The notes beneath the pieces were generated by a model. It was not told the origin of the DNA. It ran no database searches and saw only the letters and a list, made by a program, of their open reading frames with translations. From assembly GCA_965228065.1 (NCBI GenBank), contig OZ245788.1:2356001-2420000 (forward strand): a stretch of DNA of 64,000 nucleotides. The letters run 5' to 3'. A program made the position numbers and the translations under genes. Source of the stretch: Sphingobium_A sp965228065. GTDB lineage: Bacteria; Pseudomonadota; Alphaproteobacteria; Sphingomonadales; Sphingomonadaceae. This document shows positions 17,921-25,564 of this stretch, one piece after another. How positions within the stretch are numbered: position 1 is the first letter of the stretch; each line of letters begins with the position of its first letter.

Positions 17921-20900
17921 TCAGCGCTTGACGATCAGCTGCTGCGCGCCGTCCCCGATGATCGCGAAGCCCGCCCAATAATAGGGGTGCGACGTTGCCG
18001 CTTCGTCCATCAGTCCACGCTCGGCATTCTGCATGGCAACCGCGATCGGCCGGTCGGCACCGCTTTCGAACAGGCCGGCGATCAGCCGCTGGGTTGCGTT
18101 GAAATCGTCGGGAGCGGGCCAGTGGCTGGCGACGACCGACCGCCCACCCGCGCCGATAAAGGCGCGCACCAGGCCATCGAGCGCGGACCCGCCGCCGGTC
18201 GTCACGCCGGCCTCCAGCGTTGCGGCGCGGCTGGCCTCCCCCGCAGTATCGCAGGCGGAGAGGATGACGACATCGGCATCGATCTTGAGGTCGTAGATTT
18301 CGCGGAAGCTGAGCAGCCCGTCCGAATCTCCGGTGCCGAACGAAGTGAGCAGCGCCGGGCGTGCCGGGCATTCGGGGCGCGGGGCGGTGACCAGGCCATG
18401 CGTCGCAAAATGGAGAATGCGATAATCGGCCAGGTCGGTGCGGCTGCGGACCGCGGTGTCGGTAAAGGCATTGCCGATGACGACTTGTCCGTTGCCGGCA
18501 CCGACTTCGCTTGCGGCCTGACGCAATTCGGTGGCGGCGATCGGCTTGTTCCACTCGCTCAGCGGCCAGGTGCAGTCGACGGCACCGGTGCTGTCCATCC
18601 CACGCGTTGACGACGTATGGACAAGCGTGGCGGACGCGGGCGCATTGTCGCCAAAGCCGATATATTGCTGCTTCGCGGCCGAGGCGGGGGTGCGGCGCGT
18701 GTCGCGGAAGCTGCGCGCCGACACCGCAGTGCTCACCGCATGCTGGCGGCCGAGCCATTCGATGCCGCGGAAATCAAATTCGTCGGCATTGGGATCGGCG
18801 ATGCGTGCCAGATAGCGATCGACGCCCGCCTGGTCGGCGATCAGCAGATTGACGGGCAGCGTCAGCATGGCGCCGTCGGGTTCGAAGATCAGATGCTGTA
18901 CGCCGGACAGGCGCTGCGCGACGGGTTCGAACAGATCCGAATAGAGCGATCGCGCCAGTGCAACGTCGAACGGGTAGGTCATGTTCTGGCCATTCTCGAC
19001 GGTCGAGATCGTCTCGCGCAGCCCGCGCACCTTGGCCTCCAGCGTGACAGTGGAGATAGGCAGCTGCCAGGCGGTTTCGCCTTGGGCGTCGACATAGACG
19101 GCGTAGATTGCGCGACCGGCGATCGCCATCTTATAATAGGCTTCGCCGGGCCGCAGCGTCGCCTTCAGATCGTCCAGCGTCATCGCCTCGGTCGACAATG
19201 CCCGATATTGCGGGAATTCGGAGAGGCGGGAGAAGGTGAGCGATTGCTGCTCGACCATCGTCTTCATGTCGGCATCGCGCGCGACGATCAATTGTTTCAC
19301 CGAAGCGTCGGGGCTGGTGATCTGGCCGAGCCGGGCAAGCTCGATCCGCAGGCGTTCGATGTCGCGCGACAATGTCACCGCCTGGCGGAACAGGCGCGCG
19401 GGTTCCCCGCCACCGTCGCGCAGTTCACGCGCCAGTACGGCCTGCGTATCGGCGACGCCGGGGCGGACCAGCGTCTGGCTGGCCATGAACAGGTCTCCGG
19501 CCAGTGCGGGGCGGCTGGGGATCAGCTCCGCCAGCATTTCGAAATAGGGGGCGAGCAGGTTGGAAAGGCCCGTGGTGTTGGCACGGTTCTCGGTCGTGCT
19601 CGTCACCACCTCGCGATAGAGCTTCATCGCCTCGTCGCGCTTGCCGCGGCGCACCAGGAAGGCGGCCAGACGCGCGCGTGCGCCGTTCATCGCGGTGGTT
19701 TCGGGATAGCTGTTGCGCAGCAGGTCGAGCGCGCGACGCAGCAGGCCGTCTGCCGCGGCATAATTGCCCTGATCCTCATGGGTCAGCGCGCTTTCAGCCA
19801 TGATCTGCGCGCGCAGCCGGGTGATCGATGTGACGCGGCCTTCGCGGATCGCCGTCGCATCCGCCAATGCCTTGTCCAGCATGGCGCGTGCCGGCTCCGG
19901 CTTGCCCTGCAGCCGCAGGATTGTGGCGGCAAGTTGCAGCGCCTGTGCATCGAGGATCGCGGCGCGCTCCTCAGGCGACAGAGTTGCGGACTGCGTCGCG
20001 CCCAGCCGCCGGGCGGCGGGCAGGCTGGAATTGATCTCGGCGGCGAGCGGCGCGCCGATCTCCACCCCGGTTGTGCCGACGTCGAGCCCGGCGATCGGCG
20101 TCACCGGCCGTGCGAGCACTGCCGCCGCGGCATCCAGCTTGCGCTGGTTGAGGAGATGCAGCGCCTCGAAATTGCGGCGCAGACGGGTCTGGACGGGATC
20201 GAGCGTGGGAATGCGTGCCGCGGATGCGAACAGCGCGTCGGCCTCCGCAAATTCGCCCAGGTTCGATTTCTGCAGCGCCTGGTTGATCACATATTCGTTG
20301 AGCCGCTGTTCGCGATTGGCGGGGGTGTCGCGCGCGGCATCCTCGACATCGAGGCGCGACTGCAGCGTGTCGAAGAATTCGGCGGCCTCGGCATAATTAC
20401 CGCTGTTGTTGCGGCGATAGCCCTCGGCCAGCGTCTGCGCGGGATCGAGCGTGCCGGCCTGGACGCGGGCGAAGGCGACGGGGTCGGCGAGGCCGGTCGT
20501 CGCGACCGAAATCTCACCCTCGATGATCCGGTCCGCTGCGATGGTGCGCAGGCCCAGCTCCAGCGCGCTGTCATAGCCGGCAAGTCCCTGCGCGACATAG
20601 GTGACGCGGCCGATGCGCGTGCGATAAATCTTGTAGCCGACATTGGCGCTGTTCAGCTGGCATTGCGTGACGGTGACGGTGCCGAGCTCGCCGACCGGCA
20701 CGCTGGTATCGCCCGTGCAGGTGACAGGCGTGTCGCGCGACGCGGCAAGCCGCGTTATCGCGTCGTCGCCGTCGCGCAGTGCGTAGATCTGACCGATCGG
20801 GCGGGCGGCATCGCGGCAGACGATCGACCATGCGCGATCGAACATGCCGTGCGCGACCGGATCGGTGTTCTGGTTCTGCATCTGGCACAATGCGCCGCCC

Positions 20901-21019
20901 GCGCTGCCCAGGCGGAAACTGTCCTGCAGGCTGGGCCGTGCGCTCTGCGCCGGCGCAACCGAGGGGATCGCGGCAAGCGCGAGGATGAAGCCTGCAGATG
21001 TGAACACGCCGACGCGCAA
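17921..21019 (-). CDS. Exported TPR-like/CHAT-domain protein (caspase-like peptidase)
   Basis: A 1032-residue protein with a signal peptide (VFTSAGFILALAAIP...APAQS), a long alpha-helical, TPR-like middle region and a C-terminal CHAT domain. The caspase-type dyad is intact: His in HFATHGLV (H874) and Cys in ILSACDTAGEA (C923). CHAT proteins are clan CD cysteine peptidases or their relatives. The signal peptide puts this one in the periplasm or beyond. The start is a TTG at 21019, because a strong Shine-Dalgarno sequence (AGGGAGG) lies five bases upstream and the signal peptide begins there; the upstream in-frame sequence is not protein-like. First gene of the CHAT, cyclase, FecR-like, TpsB, TpsA block and divergent from the PilZ-like gene. 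Confidence 0.88.
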   Translation of the reverse strand: MRVGVFTSAGFILALAAIPSVAPAQSARPSLQDSFRLGSAGGALCQMQNQNTDPVAHGMFDRAWSIVCRDAARPIGQIYALRDGDDAITRLAASRDTPVTCTGDTSVPVGELGTVTVTQCQLNSANVGYKIYRTRIGRVTYVAQGLAGYDSALELGLRTIAADRIIEGEISVATTGLADPVAFARVQAGTLDPAQTLAEGYRRNNSGNYAEAAEFFDTLQSRLDVEDAARDTPANREQRLNEYVINQALQKSNLGEFAEADALFASAARIPTLDPVQTRLRRNFEALHLLNQRKLDAAAAVLARPVTPIAGLDVGTTGVEIGAPLAAEINSSLPAARRLGATQSATLSPEERAAILDAQALQLAATILRLQGKPEPARAMLDKALADATAIREGRVTSITRLRAQIMAESALTHEDQGNYAAADGLLRRALDLLRNSYPETTAMNGARARLAAFLVRRGKRDEAMKLYREVVTSTTENRANTTGLSNLLAPYFEMLAELIPSRPALAGDLFMASQTLVRPGVADTQAVLARELRDGGGEPARLFRQAVTLSRDIERLRIELARLGQITSPDASVKQLIVARDADMKTMVEQQSLTFSRLSEFPQYRALSTEAMTLDDLKATLRPGEAYYKMAIAGRAIYAVYVDAQGETAWQLPISTVTLEAKVRGLRETISTVENGQNMTYPFDVALARSLYSDLFEPVAQRLSGVQHLIFEPDGAMLTLPVNLLIADQAGVDRYLARIADPNADEFDFRGIEWLGRQHAVSTAVSARSFRDTRRTPASAAKQQYIGFGDNAPASATLVHTSSTRGMDSTGAVDCTWPLSEWNKPIAATELRQAASEVGAGNGQVVIGNAFTDTAVRSRTDLADYRILHFATHGLVTAPRPECPARPALLTSFGTGDSDGLLSFREIYDLKIDADVVILSACDTAGEASRAATLEAGVTTGGGSALDGLVRAFIGAGGRSVVASHWPAPDDFNATQRLIAGLFESGADRPIAVAMQNAERGLMDEAATSHPYYWAGFAIIGDGAQQLIVKR

Positions 21020-21024
21020 TCGAA

Positions 21025-21031
21025 CCTCCCT
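21025..21031 (-). promoter_or_regulatory. Ribosome binding site deciding a TTG start
   Basis: AGGGAGG on the minus strand is followed by five bases (TTCGA) and then TTG at 21019. No ATG or GTG in frame is as well placed. It fixes the start of the CHAT protein directly before its signal peptide. Confidence 0.8.
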
Positions 21032-21270
21032 GTCGGTCGGACCGGGGGGCCTTTGCGACCATACCGTCCGGTTAACCGATTGAATTGCGACCGTCTGAAC
21101 CAATTCGAATCGTGCGCAGGATACATCACGCGACGACCAAAGTCGAAGCACGACATGACCCTCGCCGCGCGGTCCTTCACGACGATCGTCACGCCGCACA
21201 TATGGGCATCACGTGCCGTTAAGATTTCCGCGTTAAGATTTTCTGCGTGTGAAGATTGAGAGGGGCGATC

Positions 21271-21579
21271 ATGAGCAGCATCGAGACGCAACCCGCCGCA
21301 ACGAGCGTGCTGAACCGGCGCTACGACGTTGCGGTCGAGACGTCGATCCGGACTGTGGGCAATGCGGATGTCGATTTCCATCTGGCGACGCTGTCGATGA
21401 CCGGATTTTCCGGATCGGCGCCATGTTCGTTCCATGTCGAGGACCAGGTGATCGTCCATATCCCGATCGCTGGCGACATGGCGGCCCGGCTGGTCGCGGT
21501 GGCGCCCGGAGAGATTGGCGGCGAATTCGTCCGCCCGATCGACGCGGCCGGCATCGTCGCGGATCTGATCGCCGCCTGA
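21271..21579 (+). CDS. PilZ-like domain protein
   Basis: A 102-residue soluble protein. It has an N-terminal basic pair (NRRYDV), a middle block with LATLSMTGFSG that fits the D/N-x-S-x-x-G motif of PilZ domains, and a late GEIGGEFVRPID segment typical of the final strand and helix. PilZ domains bind cyclic di-GMP through the RxxxR and D/NxSxxG motifs; here the first motif is only partly matched, so binding is uncertain. ATG 21271 follows GAGAGG. The gene is divergent from the CHAT gene with about 250 bp between them. Confidence 0.7.
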   Translation: MSSIETQPAATSVLNRRYDVAVETSIRTVGNADVDFHLATLSMTGFSGSAPCSFHVEDQVIVHIPIAGDMAARLVAVAPGEIGGEFVRPIDAAGIVADLIAA

Positions 21580-21664
21580 ACCGAAAAATTGCACTGAAGC
21601 CGGCCCGAACCGCACCAATGCGGTTGACATGGCCGGCGTCGCCGCGCAGAGGAAGCGCCCTTCC

Positions 21665-21738
21665 GGCCCGATGGCGGAGTGGTTACGCAGAGGACTGCAA
21701 ATCCTTGCACGCCGGTTCGATTCCGGCTCGGGCCTCCA
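21665..21738 (+). tRNA. tRNA-Cys (GCA)
   Basis: A 74-nt cloverleaf can be drawn. The acceptor stem pairs GGCCCGA (21665-21671) with TCGGGCC (21728-21734), followed by T and an encoded CCA. The anticodon loop contains GCA in GACTGCAAATC. The T arm reads CCGGTTCGATTCCGG. It lies 219 bases from the 3' end of a serine recombinase gene. Confidence 0.96.
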
Positions 21739-21883
21739 CTTCCTGAAATTGCGATTGTGATGGCGGGCGGCCCTGCGGGGCGGCTCAATGCGGTCCGTCG
21801 AGCGGTGAGCTTGTCCTGTCCGACCCTTGGCGCTGTTCCGAGTAATTTGGTCCCCTGAGGATCAAATGCGATCTGGTCGGGAG

Positions 21884-21903
21884 ATCCCAGCTTTCGCTGG
21901 GAT
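21884..21903. repeat. Short hairpin, ATCCCAGC-TTTC-GCTGGGAT
   Basis: A perfect 8-bp stem with a TTTC tetraloop, 53 bases beyond the recombinase stop codon and 145 bases beyond the tRNA. The same hairpin motif is widely dispersed in sphingomonad intergenic DNA, from memory. It could serve as a terminator for the recombinase, but there is no T run. Confidence 0.6.
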
Positions 21904-21956
21904 GACGCGGCTGTGGTGAACGAAGTCAGCCTCCGCTCATCCGATCCCGCCGCGCT

Positions 21957-22496
21957 TCAGGTAAGCGCCCGATACACGCTCGCCCGGCCAATGCCGAGTT
22001 GTCGGGCGATCTCGACCGGGCCGAAACCCTGTCTGTGCAGCGAGCGGACGGCGTCGGTATTCACCGAGGGCTTTCGGCCCTTGTAGACGCCATTGACCTT
22101 GGCTTTGGCGATGCCCTCGCGTTGGCGCTCCTTGCGGATATCGGTTTCAAGTCCGGCGATGGCGGCGAGCATATCGAGCAGGGGTTTGCCCGTGCCTGCG
22201 GTCATGTCCATGCCGCTCTGTTCCAGGCATCGAAAGCCGACGCCCCTGGCATCGAGCTTTGCCACGATCTCATGAAGGTCGCTCGTCGAGCGCGCCAGGC
22301 GATCGAGGCGGCTGACGACAAGAACATCGCCTGGGCGAACAAAGTCCAGCGCATCCGCCAACTGGTATCGATCGGCGGTGCTGGCGCCGCTTCGCCGCTC
22401 GGTGAAGATCTTCTCGCACCCCGCACCGGTCAGTGCGGTGTGCTGGACATCCGATGACAGCCCCATCGAACTGGCTCGCGCATAACCGACCAACAT
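21957..22496 (-). CDS. Small serine recombinase (resolvase/invertase family)
   Basis: A 179-residue site-specific DNA recombinase. The catalytic Ser lies in GYARASS (S9), and the arginine cluster is VSRLDRLARS (R63, R66, R69). A long helix (LDMLAAIAGLETDIRKERQ) connects to a C-terminal helix-turn-helix (RQGFGPVEIARQLGIGRASVYRAL). Length is normal for resolvases, and all key residues are present. The start at 22496 is chosen because MLVGYARAS is the usual N terminus; the frame is open 16 codons further. Upstream DNA has several GTCTC/GAGAC boxes in inverted pairs, resembling a res site. No transposase is visible nearby, so this may be a remnant or a solitary resolvase. Confidence 0.92.
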   Translation of the reverse strand: MLVGYARASSMGLSSDVQHTALTGAGCEKIFTERRSGASTADRYQLADALDFVRPGDVLVVSRLDRLARSTSDLHEIVAKLDARGVGFRCLEQSGMDMTAGTGKPLLDMLAAIAGLETDIRKERQREGIAKAKVNGVYKGRKPSVNTDAVRSLHRQGFGPVEIARQLGIGRASVYRALT

Positions 22497-22506
22497 GATT
22501 GCCCCC

Positions 22507-22604
22507 GTCTCAATGCCATCAAGGTCAGTGCCTTGATGTCTCAAGAAACGGAGGTCAACCCTATTGAGACACTGATTTACGGCGCCGGTCTCCCAATTGG
22601 AGAC
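22507..22604. promoter_or_regulatory. res-like recombination region upstream of the serine recombinase
   Basis: Five GTCTC/GAGAC boxes lie within 98 bp: GTCTCAAT at 22507; TGTCTCAA (22537-22544) inverted against TTGAGACA (22564-22571); and GTCTCC (22588-22593) inverted against GGAGAC (22599-22604). A separate perfect inverted repeat, CATCAAGG-6 nt-CCTTGATG, spans 22517-22538. Paired inverted boxes of this spacing directly in front of a resolvase gene are the usual layout of res subsites and the resolvase promoter. The assignment is by pattern only. Confidence 0.6.
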
Positions 22605-22611
22605 ACTCGGT

Positions 22612-23145
22612 TCAGTCGCCGCTCAAATGGGCCTTTGCCGCTTTCTTGGCTGCCGACACGCTTTTGGGCTTGGCGGCCGCGGTCGCTTTTGGTGCAACTT
22701 TCTGTCCGGGCTTGCGCCCCAGGCCGATCTTCTTCGCCATCGCGCGGCGCGCTTCGGAATAGGAGGGCGCGGTCATTGGATAATCGGGCTTGAGCCCGTA
22801 ACGCTCGCGATAGTCGGCCGGGGTCAGCCCATTGGACGACAGGTGGCGCGTCAGCGTCCGGTATGGCTTGCCATCGATCATCGACAGGATGTGATCCTGC
22901 GACGCCAGCGACTTGCGCACGGTCACGGCAGGCGTGAATTCGGCGGCGGCCTGGGTTTCCGGCGTCGACTGGAGTCCGCCGGCCGTCGGAGTGTCGGTCA
23001 GATCGACGACCGCTCCATGCATGGCCTTGAGGAACACAGGCACGTCTTCAGCGTTTGCCCGGGTGTTCGGATTTGAAAGCCACGCCATGACCAGATCAGC
23101 GGCCAGTTCCAAAGGGCTGAAACCTTCATCGACATCGACGATCAT
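22612..23145 (-). CDS. MucR/Ros-family regulator lacking the canonical zinc-finger cysteine
   Basis: A 177-residue DNA-binding protein. The N-terminal region (LAADLVMAWLSNPNTR) resembles the MucR oligomerisation segment. The DNA-binding region includes DGKPYRTLTRHLSSNGLTP and the conserved ADYRERYGL...YPMTAPSYSE. In classical MucR the motif before DGK contains a zinc-ligating Cys (ICLEDGK); here it reads ILSMIDGK with no Cys in the domain. The tail is rich in Ala and Lys, similar to histone H1-like tails. ATG 23145 is preceded by GGAG. MucR proteins repress many genes at A/T-rich targets. Zinc-less Ros homologues that still bind DNA are known from Mesorhizobium, so function may be kept. Confidence 0.85.
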   Translation of the reverse strand: MIVDVDEGFSPLELAADLVMAWLSNPNTRANAEDVPVFLKAMHGAVVDLTDTPTAGGLQSTPETQAAAEFTPAVTVRKSLASQDHILSMIDGKPYRTLTRHLSSNGLTPADYRERYGLKPDYPMTAPSYSEARRAMAKKIGLGRKPGQKVAPKATAAAKPKSVSAAKKAAKAHLSGD

Positions 23146-23374
23146 GATTGGACTCCATTCAAAGCAGCGTTGCTTGCGTGCATCCACCAACGACAGGTTG
23201 CAAGTCATTCCCGCACGCCACATCGCGAGACATTGTTATTCTGCCGGGACGAATGGGGGAGGTTTATTGTTGTCGGGGCTTTGAACATGACGGGCATCGA
23301 GTTGCCAAATACCGGGCGGGGGCCTACGCCCTTGTGTACATGTAATTGAACTTGCTGGCAGTTTCAGAATCGCA

Positions 23375-25564
23375 ATGAAAATTCTTCTGCTGTCTCTTGC
23401 CACGGCGTCCCTGGCCACCGAAGCGTTTGCGGCCGCGCCACAGCCCGCAACCGGGGATGTTCGGTCGCCGGCCGGGACAATGCAGCCGCCGCGTCCGGAC
23501 GGTGATCCGATCATCACGGATTCGCAGTTCGACGAGGCATTGCCGCCGATCGACACGGAACTGACCCAGCCGCTGGCGCCGATCGACGATATCGACGCGA
23601 TGCCGGTCGAGGCGCCCGATTCCACCGTTCAAGCCGTTCCGCAGACGGAGCCCGCTCAGCCGGCGCCGGTTATCGCAACGGCGACGCCCGACGCTGCGCT
23701 GACCGAGCCGCTGCCGTCGCTGGCCACATTCGACGTGGAACCGCCCCAGGCCGTGGCGGAGGAGGATGCCAAACCCGCACCCGCGGTTCGTTACACCGTG
23801 GTGATCGAGGGGCTGGACAAGGTCGGTCTGGAAGACGAGTTCCGCGGACTTTCCGCGTTGCAAGAAGGTGACGGCAAGGGCGCGAACGGCGCGGTGATCG
23901 CGGCGCGCGCCCGCGAGGACGAGGCGCTGGCGCTGCGCATCCTGAAGTCCGAAGGCTATTATGACGCGGTCGTCACCTCGCTGGTCGAGCCCGTCAAGGA
24001 TCAGCCCGGCCGCGCCACAGCGACGATCAGCGCGGCGGCTGGCGCCCGCTATGCGCTGGGTGACATCACCATAGAAGGCCCGGCCACGGTTCCGCCGGGC
24101 ATGACGCGCGAGATATTGGCGCTGAAGAGCGGCGATCCCATCGTCGCGGCTGCGATCGAGGCGGCGGAAGCGGGGATCAGTCTGCAATTGCCGCAGCGCG
24201 GCTACCCGTTCGTTACTGTCGGCGCGCGCGATATCGAACTCGACGATGCCGACCATACCGGCGATTATGTGCTGCCGGTCGATCCGGGTCCGCGATCCTC
24301 GTTCCGCAGCTATACGACGACGGGCAAGCTGGCATTCGATGCTGCGCATGTCGGCGTGCTTGCGCGCTTCAAGCGCGGCGAACTCTACGACAATCGCAAG
24401 GTCGACGATCTGCGCGAGGCGATGGTCGCGACCGGTCTGCTCGATTCGGTCGCGGTCGAGCCGCAGCGCACCGGCGAAATCGCCCCCGACGGCACCGAAT
24501 ATGTCGATCTGCTCGTTACCCAGAATGCAGGACCCGCTCGCCGGCTTGCGGCAACCGCGGGTTATTCGACGGGGCAGGGGCTGCGCGTCGACGGCAGCTG
24601 GACGCACAAGAATCTGTTCCGCCCGGAAGGCGCGCTGATCGTTTCCGCCGTTGCGGGCACGCAGGAACAGGGGCTGACCGGCACGTTCCGCCGGTCCAAT
24701 GCGGGCCGGCGCGACAAGACCGTGCTGTTGTCGCTGGCCGCCAACCGGCAGGATTACGAGGCCTATGAGGCGCTGACCGTCGGTATCAACGGGCGAATCT
24801 CGCTCGATTCGACGCCGATCTGGCAGAAACGCTGGACCTGGGCCTATGGTTTCGAGGCGCTCGCGACGCGGGAGAACAGGTTTGACGCGACGCTCGGACG
24901 CCGCAACCGCCAGAATTATTTCATCGGCGGGATCAACGGCCAGCTTGGTTTCGACAGCTCGAACAGCCTGCTCGACCCGACAAAGGGTTTTCGCGCGCTG
25001 CTGCGCCTGAGCCCCGAAATCTCGCAGAGCGAGGGCAGGAACGATCGATATGCGCGCGCGCTGATCGAGGGCAGTGCCTATTATCCCGTCAGCGACTCCC
25101 TGGTGATTGCTGCGCGCACGCGCTTCGGCACGATCGTCGGCGCGCCGCGCGATGCGATCGCGCCCTCCCGGCGGCTTTATTCAGGCGGCGGGGGATCGGT
25201 CCGTGGGTTCGGCTATCAGGAACTCGGCCCCCGGGCGATTCAGCTCAATCCCAATTTCGACCCGGAGAAGCCGGACAAGGCGCCGGCGACGATCTCGCGC
25301 CCGATCGGCGGACGCAGTCTGTTCGAAGGCACGCTCGAGGCGCGCTACCGCTTCGGCAATTTCGGCATCGTGCCGTTCGTCGATATCGGCCAGGCCTATG
25401 AATCGAGCACGCCCAGCTTCAGCGACCTGCGCATCGGTGCGGGCATCGGCGGGCGTTACTACACCAATTTCGGGCCGCTCAGGGTCGATGTCGCCACGCC
25501 GGTCGGACGGCGCAAGGGCGAGCCGCGTGTCGCCGTCTACATTTCGATCGGGCAGGCCTTTTGA
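23375..25564 (+). CDS. tamA: TamA-like outer-membrane translocation/assembly protein (Omp85 family)
   Basis: A 729-residue outer-membrane protein with a signal peptide (MKILLLSLATASLATEAFA), an unusually long acidic, Pro-rich linker (about residues 25-135), then POTRA domains (about 138-390) and a barrel. The barrel has SVRGFGYQELG, the conserved VRGF loop of Omp85 proteins, and the chain ends in a C-terminal Phe. It should work with TamB to insert outer-membrane proteins. Its stop overlaps the tamB ATG by one base (TGATG), showing translational coupling. The linker between signal peptide and first POTRA is longer than usual for TamA. Confidence 0.9.
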   Translation: MKILLLSLATASLATEAFAAAPQPATGDVRSPAGTMQPPRPDGDPIITDSQFDEALPPIDTELTQPLAPIDDIDAMPVEAPDSTVQAVPQTEPAQPAPVIATATPDAALTEPLPSLATFDVEPPQAVAEEDAKPAPAVRYTVVIEGLDKVGLEDEFRGLSALQEGDGKGANGAVIAARAREDEALALRILKSEGYYDAVVTSLVEPVKDQPGRATATISAAAGARYALGDITIEGPATVPPGMTREILALKSGDPIVAAAIEAAEAGISLQLPQRGYPFVTVGARDIELDDADHTGDYVLPVDPGPRSSFRSYTTTGKLAFDAAHVGVLARFKRGELYDNRKVDDLREAMVATGLLDSVAVEPQRTGEIAPDGTEYVDLLVTQNAGPARRLAATAGYSTGQGLRVDGSWTHKNLFRPEGALIVSAVAGTQEQGLTGTFRRSNAGRRDKTVLLSLAANRQDYEAYEALTVGINGRISLDSTPIWQKRWTWAYGFEALATRENRFDATLGRRNRQNYFIGGINGQLGFDSSNSLLDPTKGFRALLRLSPEISQSEGRNDRYARALIEGSAYYPVSDSLVIAARTRFGTIVGAPRDAIAPSRRLYSGGGGSVRGFGYQELGPRAIQLNPNFDPEKPDKAPATISRPIGGRSLFEGTLEARYRFGNFGIVPFVDIGQAYESSTPSFSDLRIGAGIGGRYYTNFGPLRVDVATPVGRRKGEPRVAVYISIGQAF

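Noticed and set aside
18617..21259. 880-codon open frame on the plus strand
   Set aside because: It is antisense to the CHAT gene, its composition is unlike a normal protein, and no ribosome binding site or domain supports it. It reflects high GC.
21665..21956. tRNA-Cys as an integration site with a direct att repeat
   Set aside because: I found no second copy of the tRNA 3' end in the window, and small resolvases do not usually use tRNA genes.
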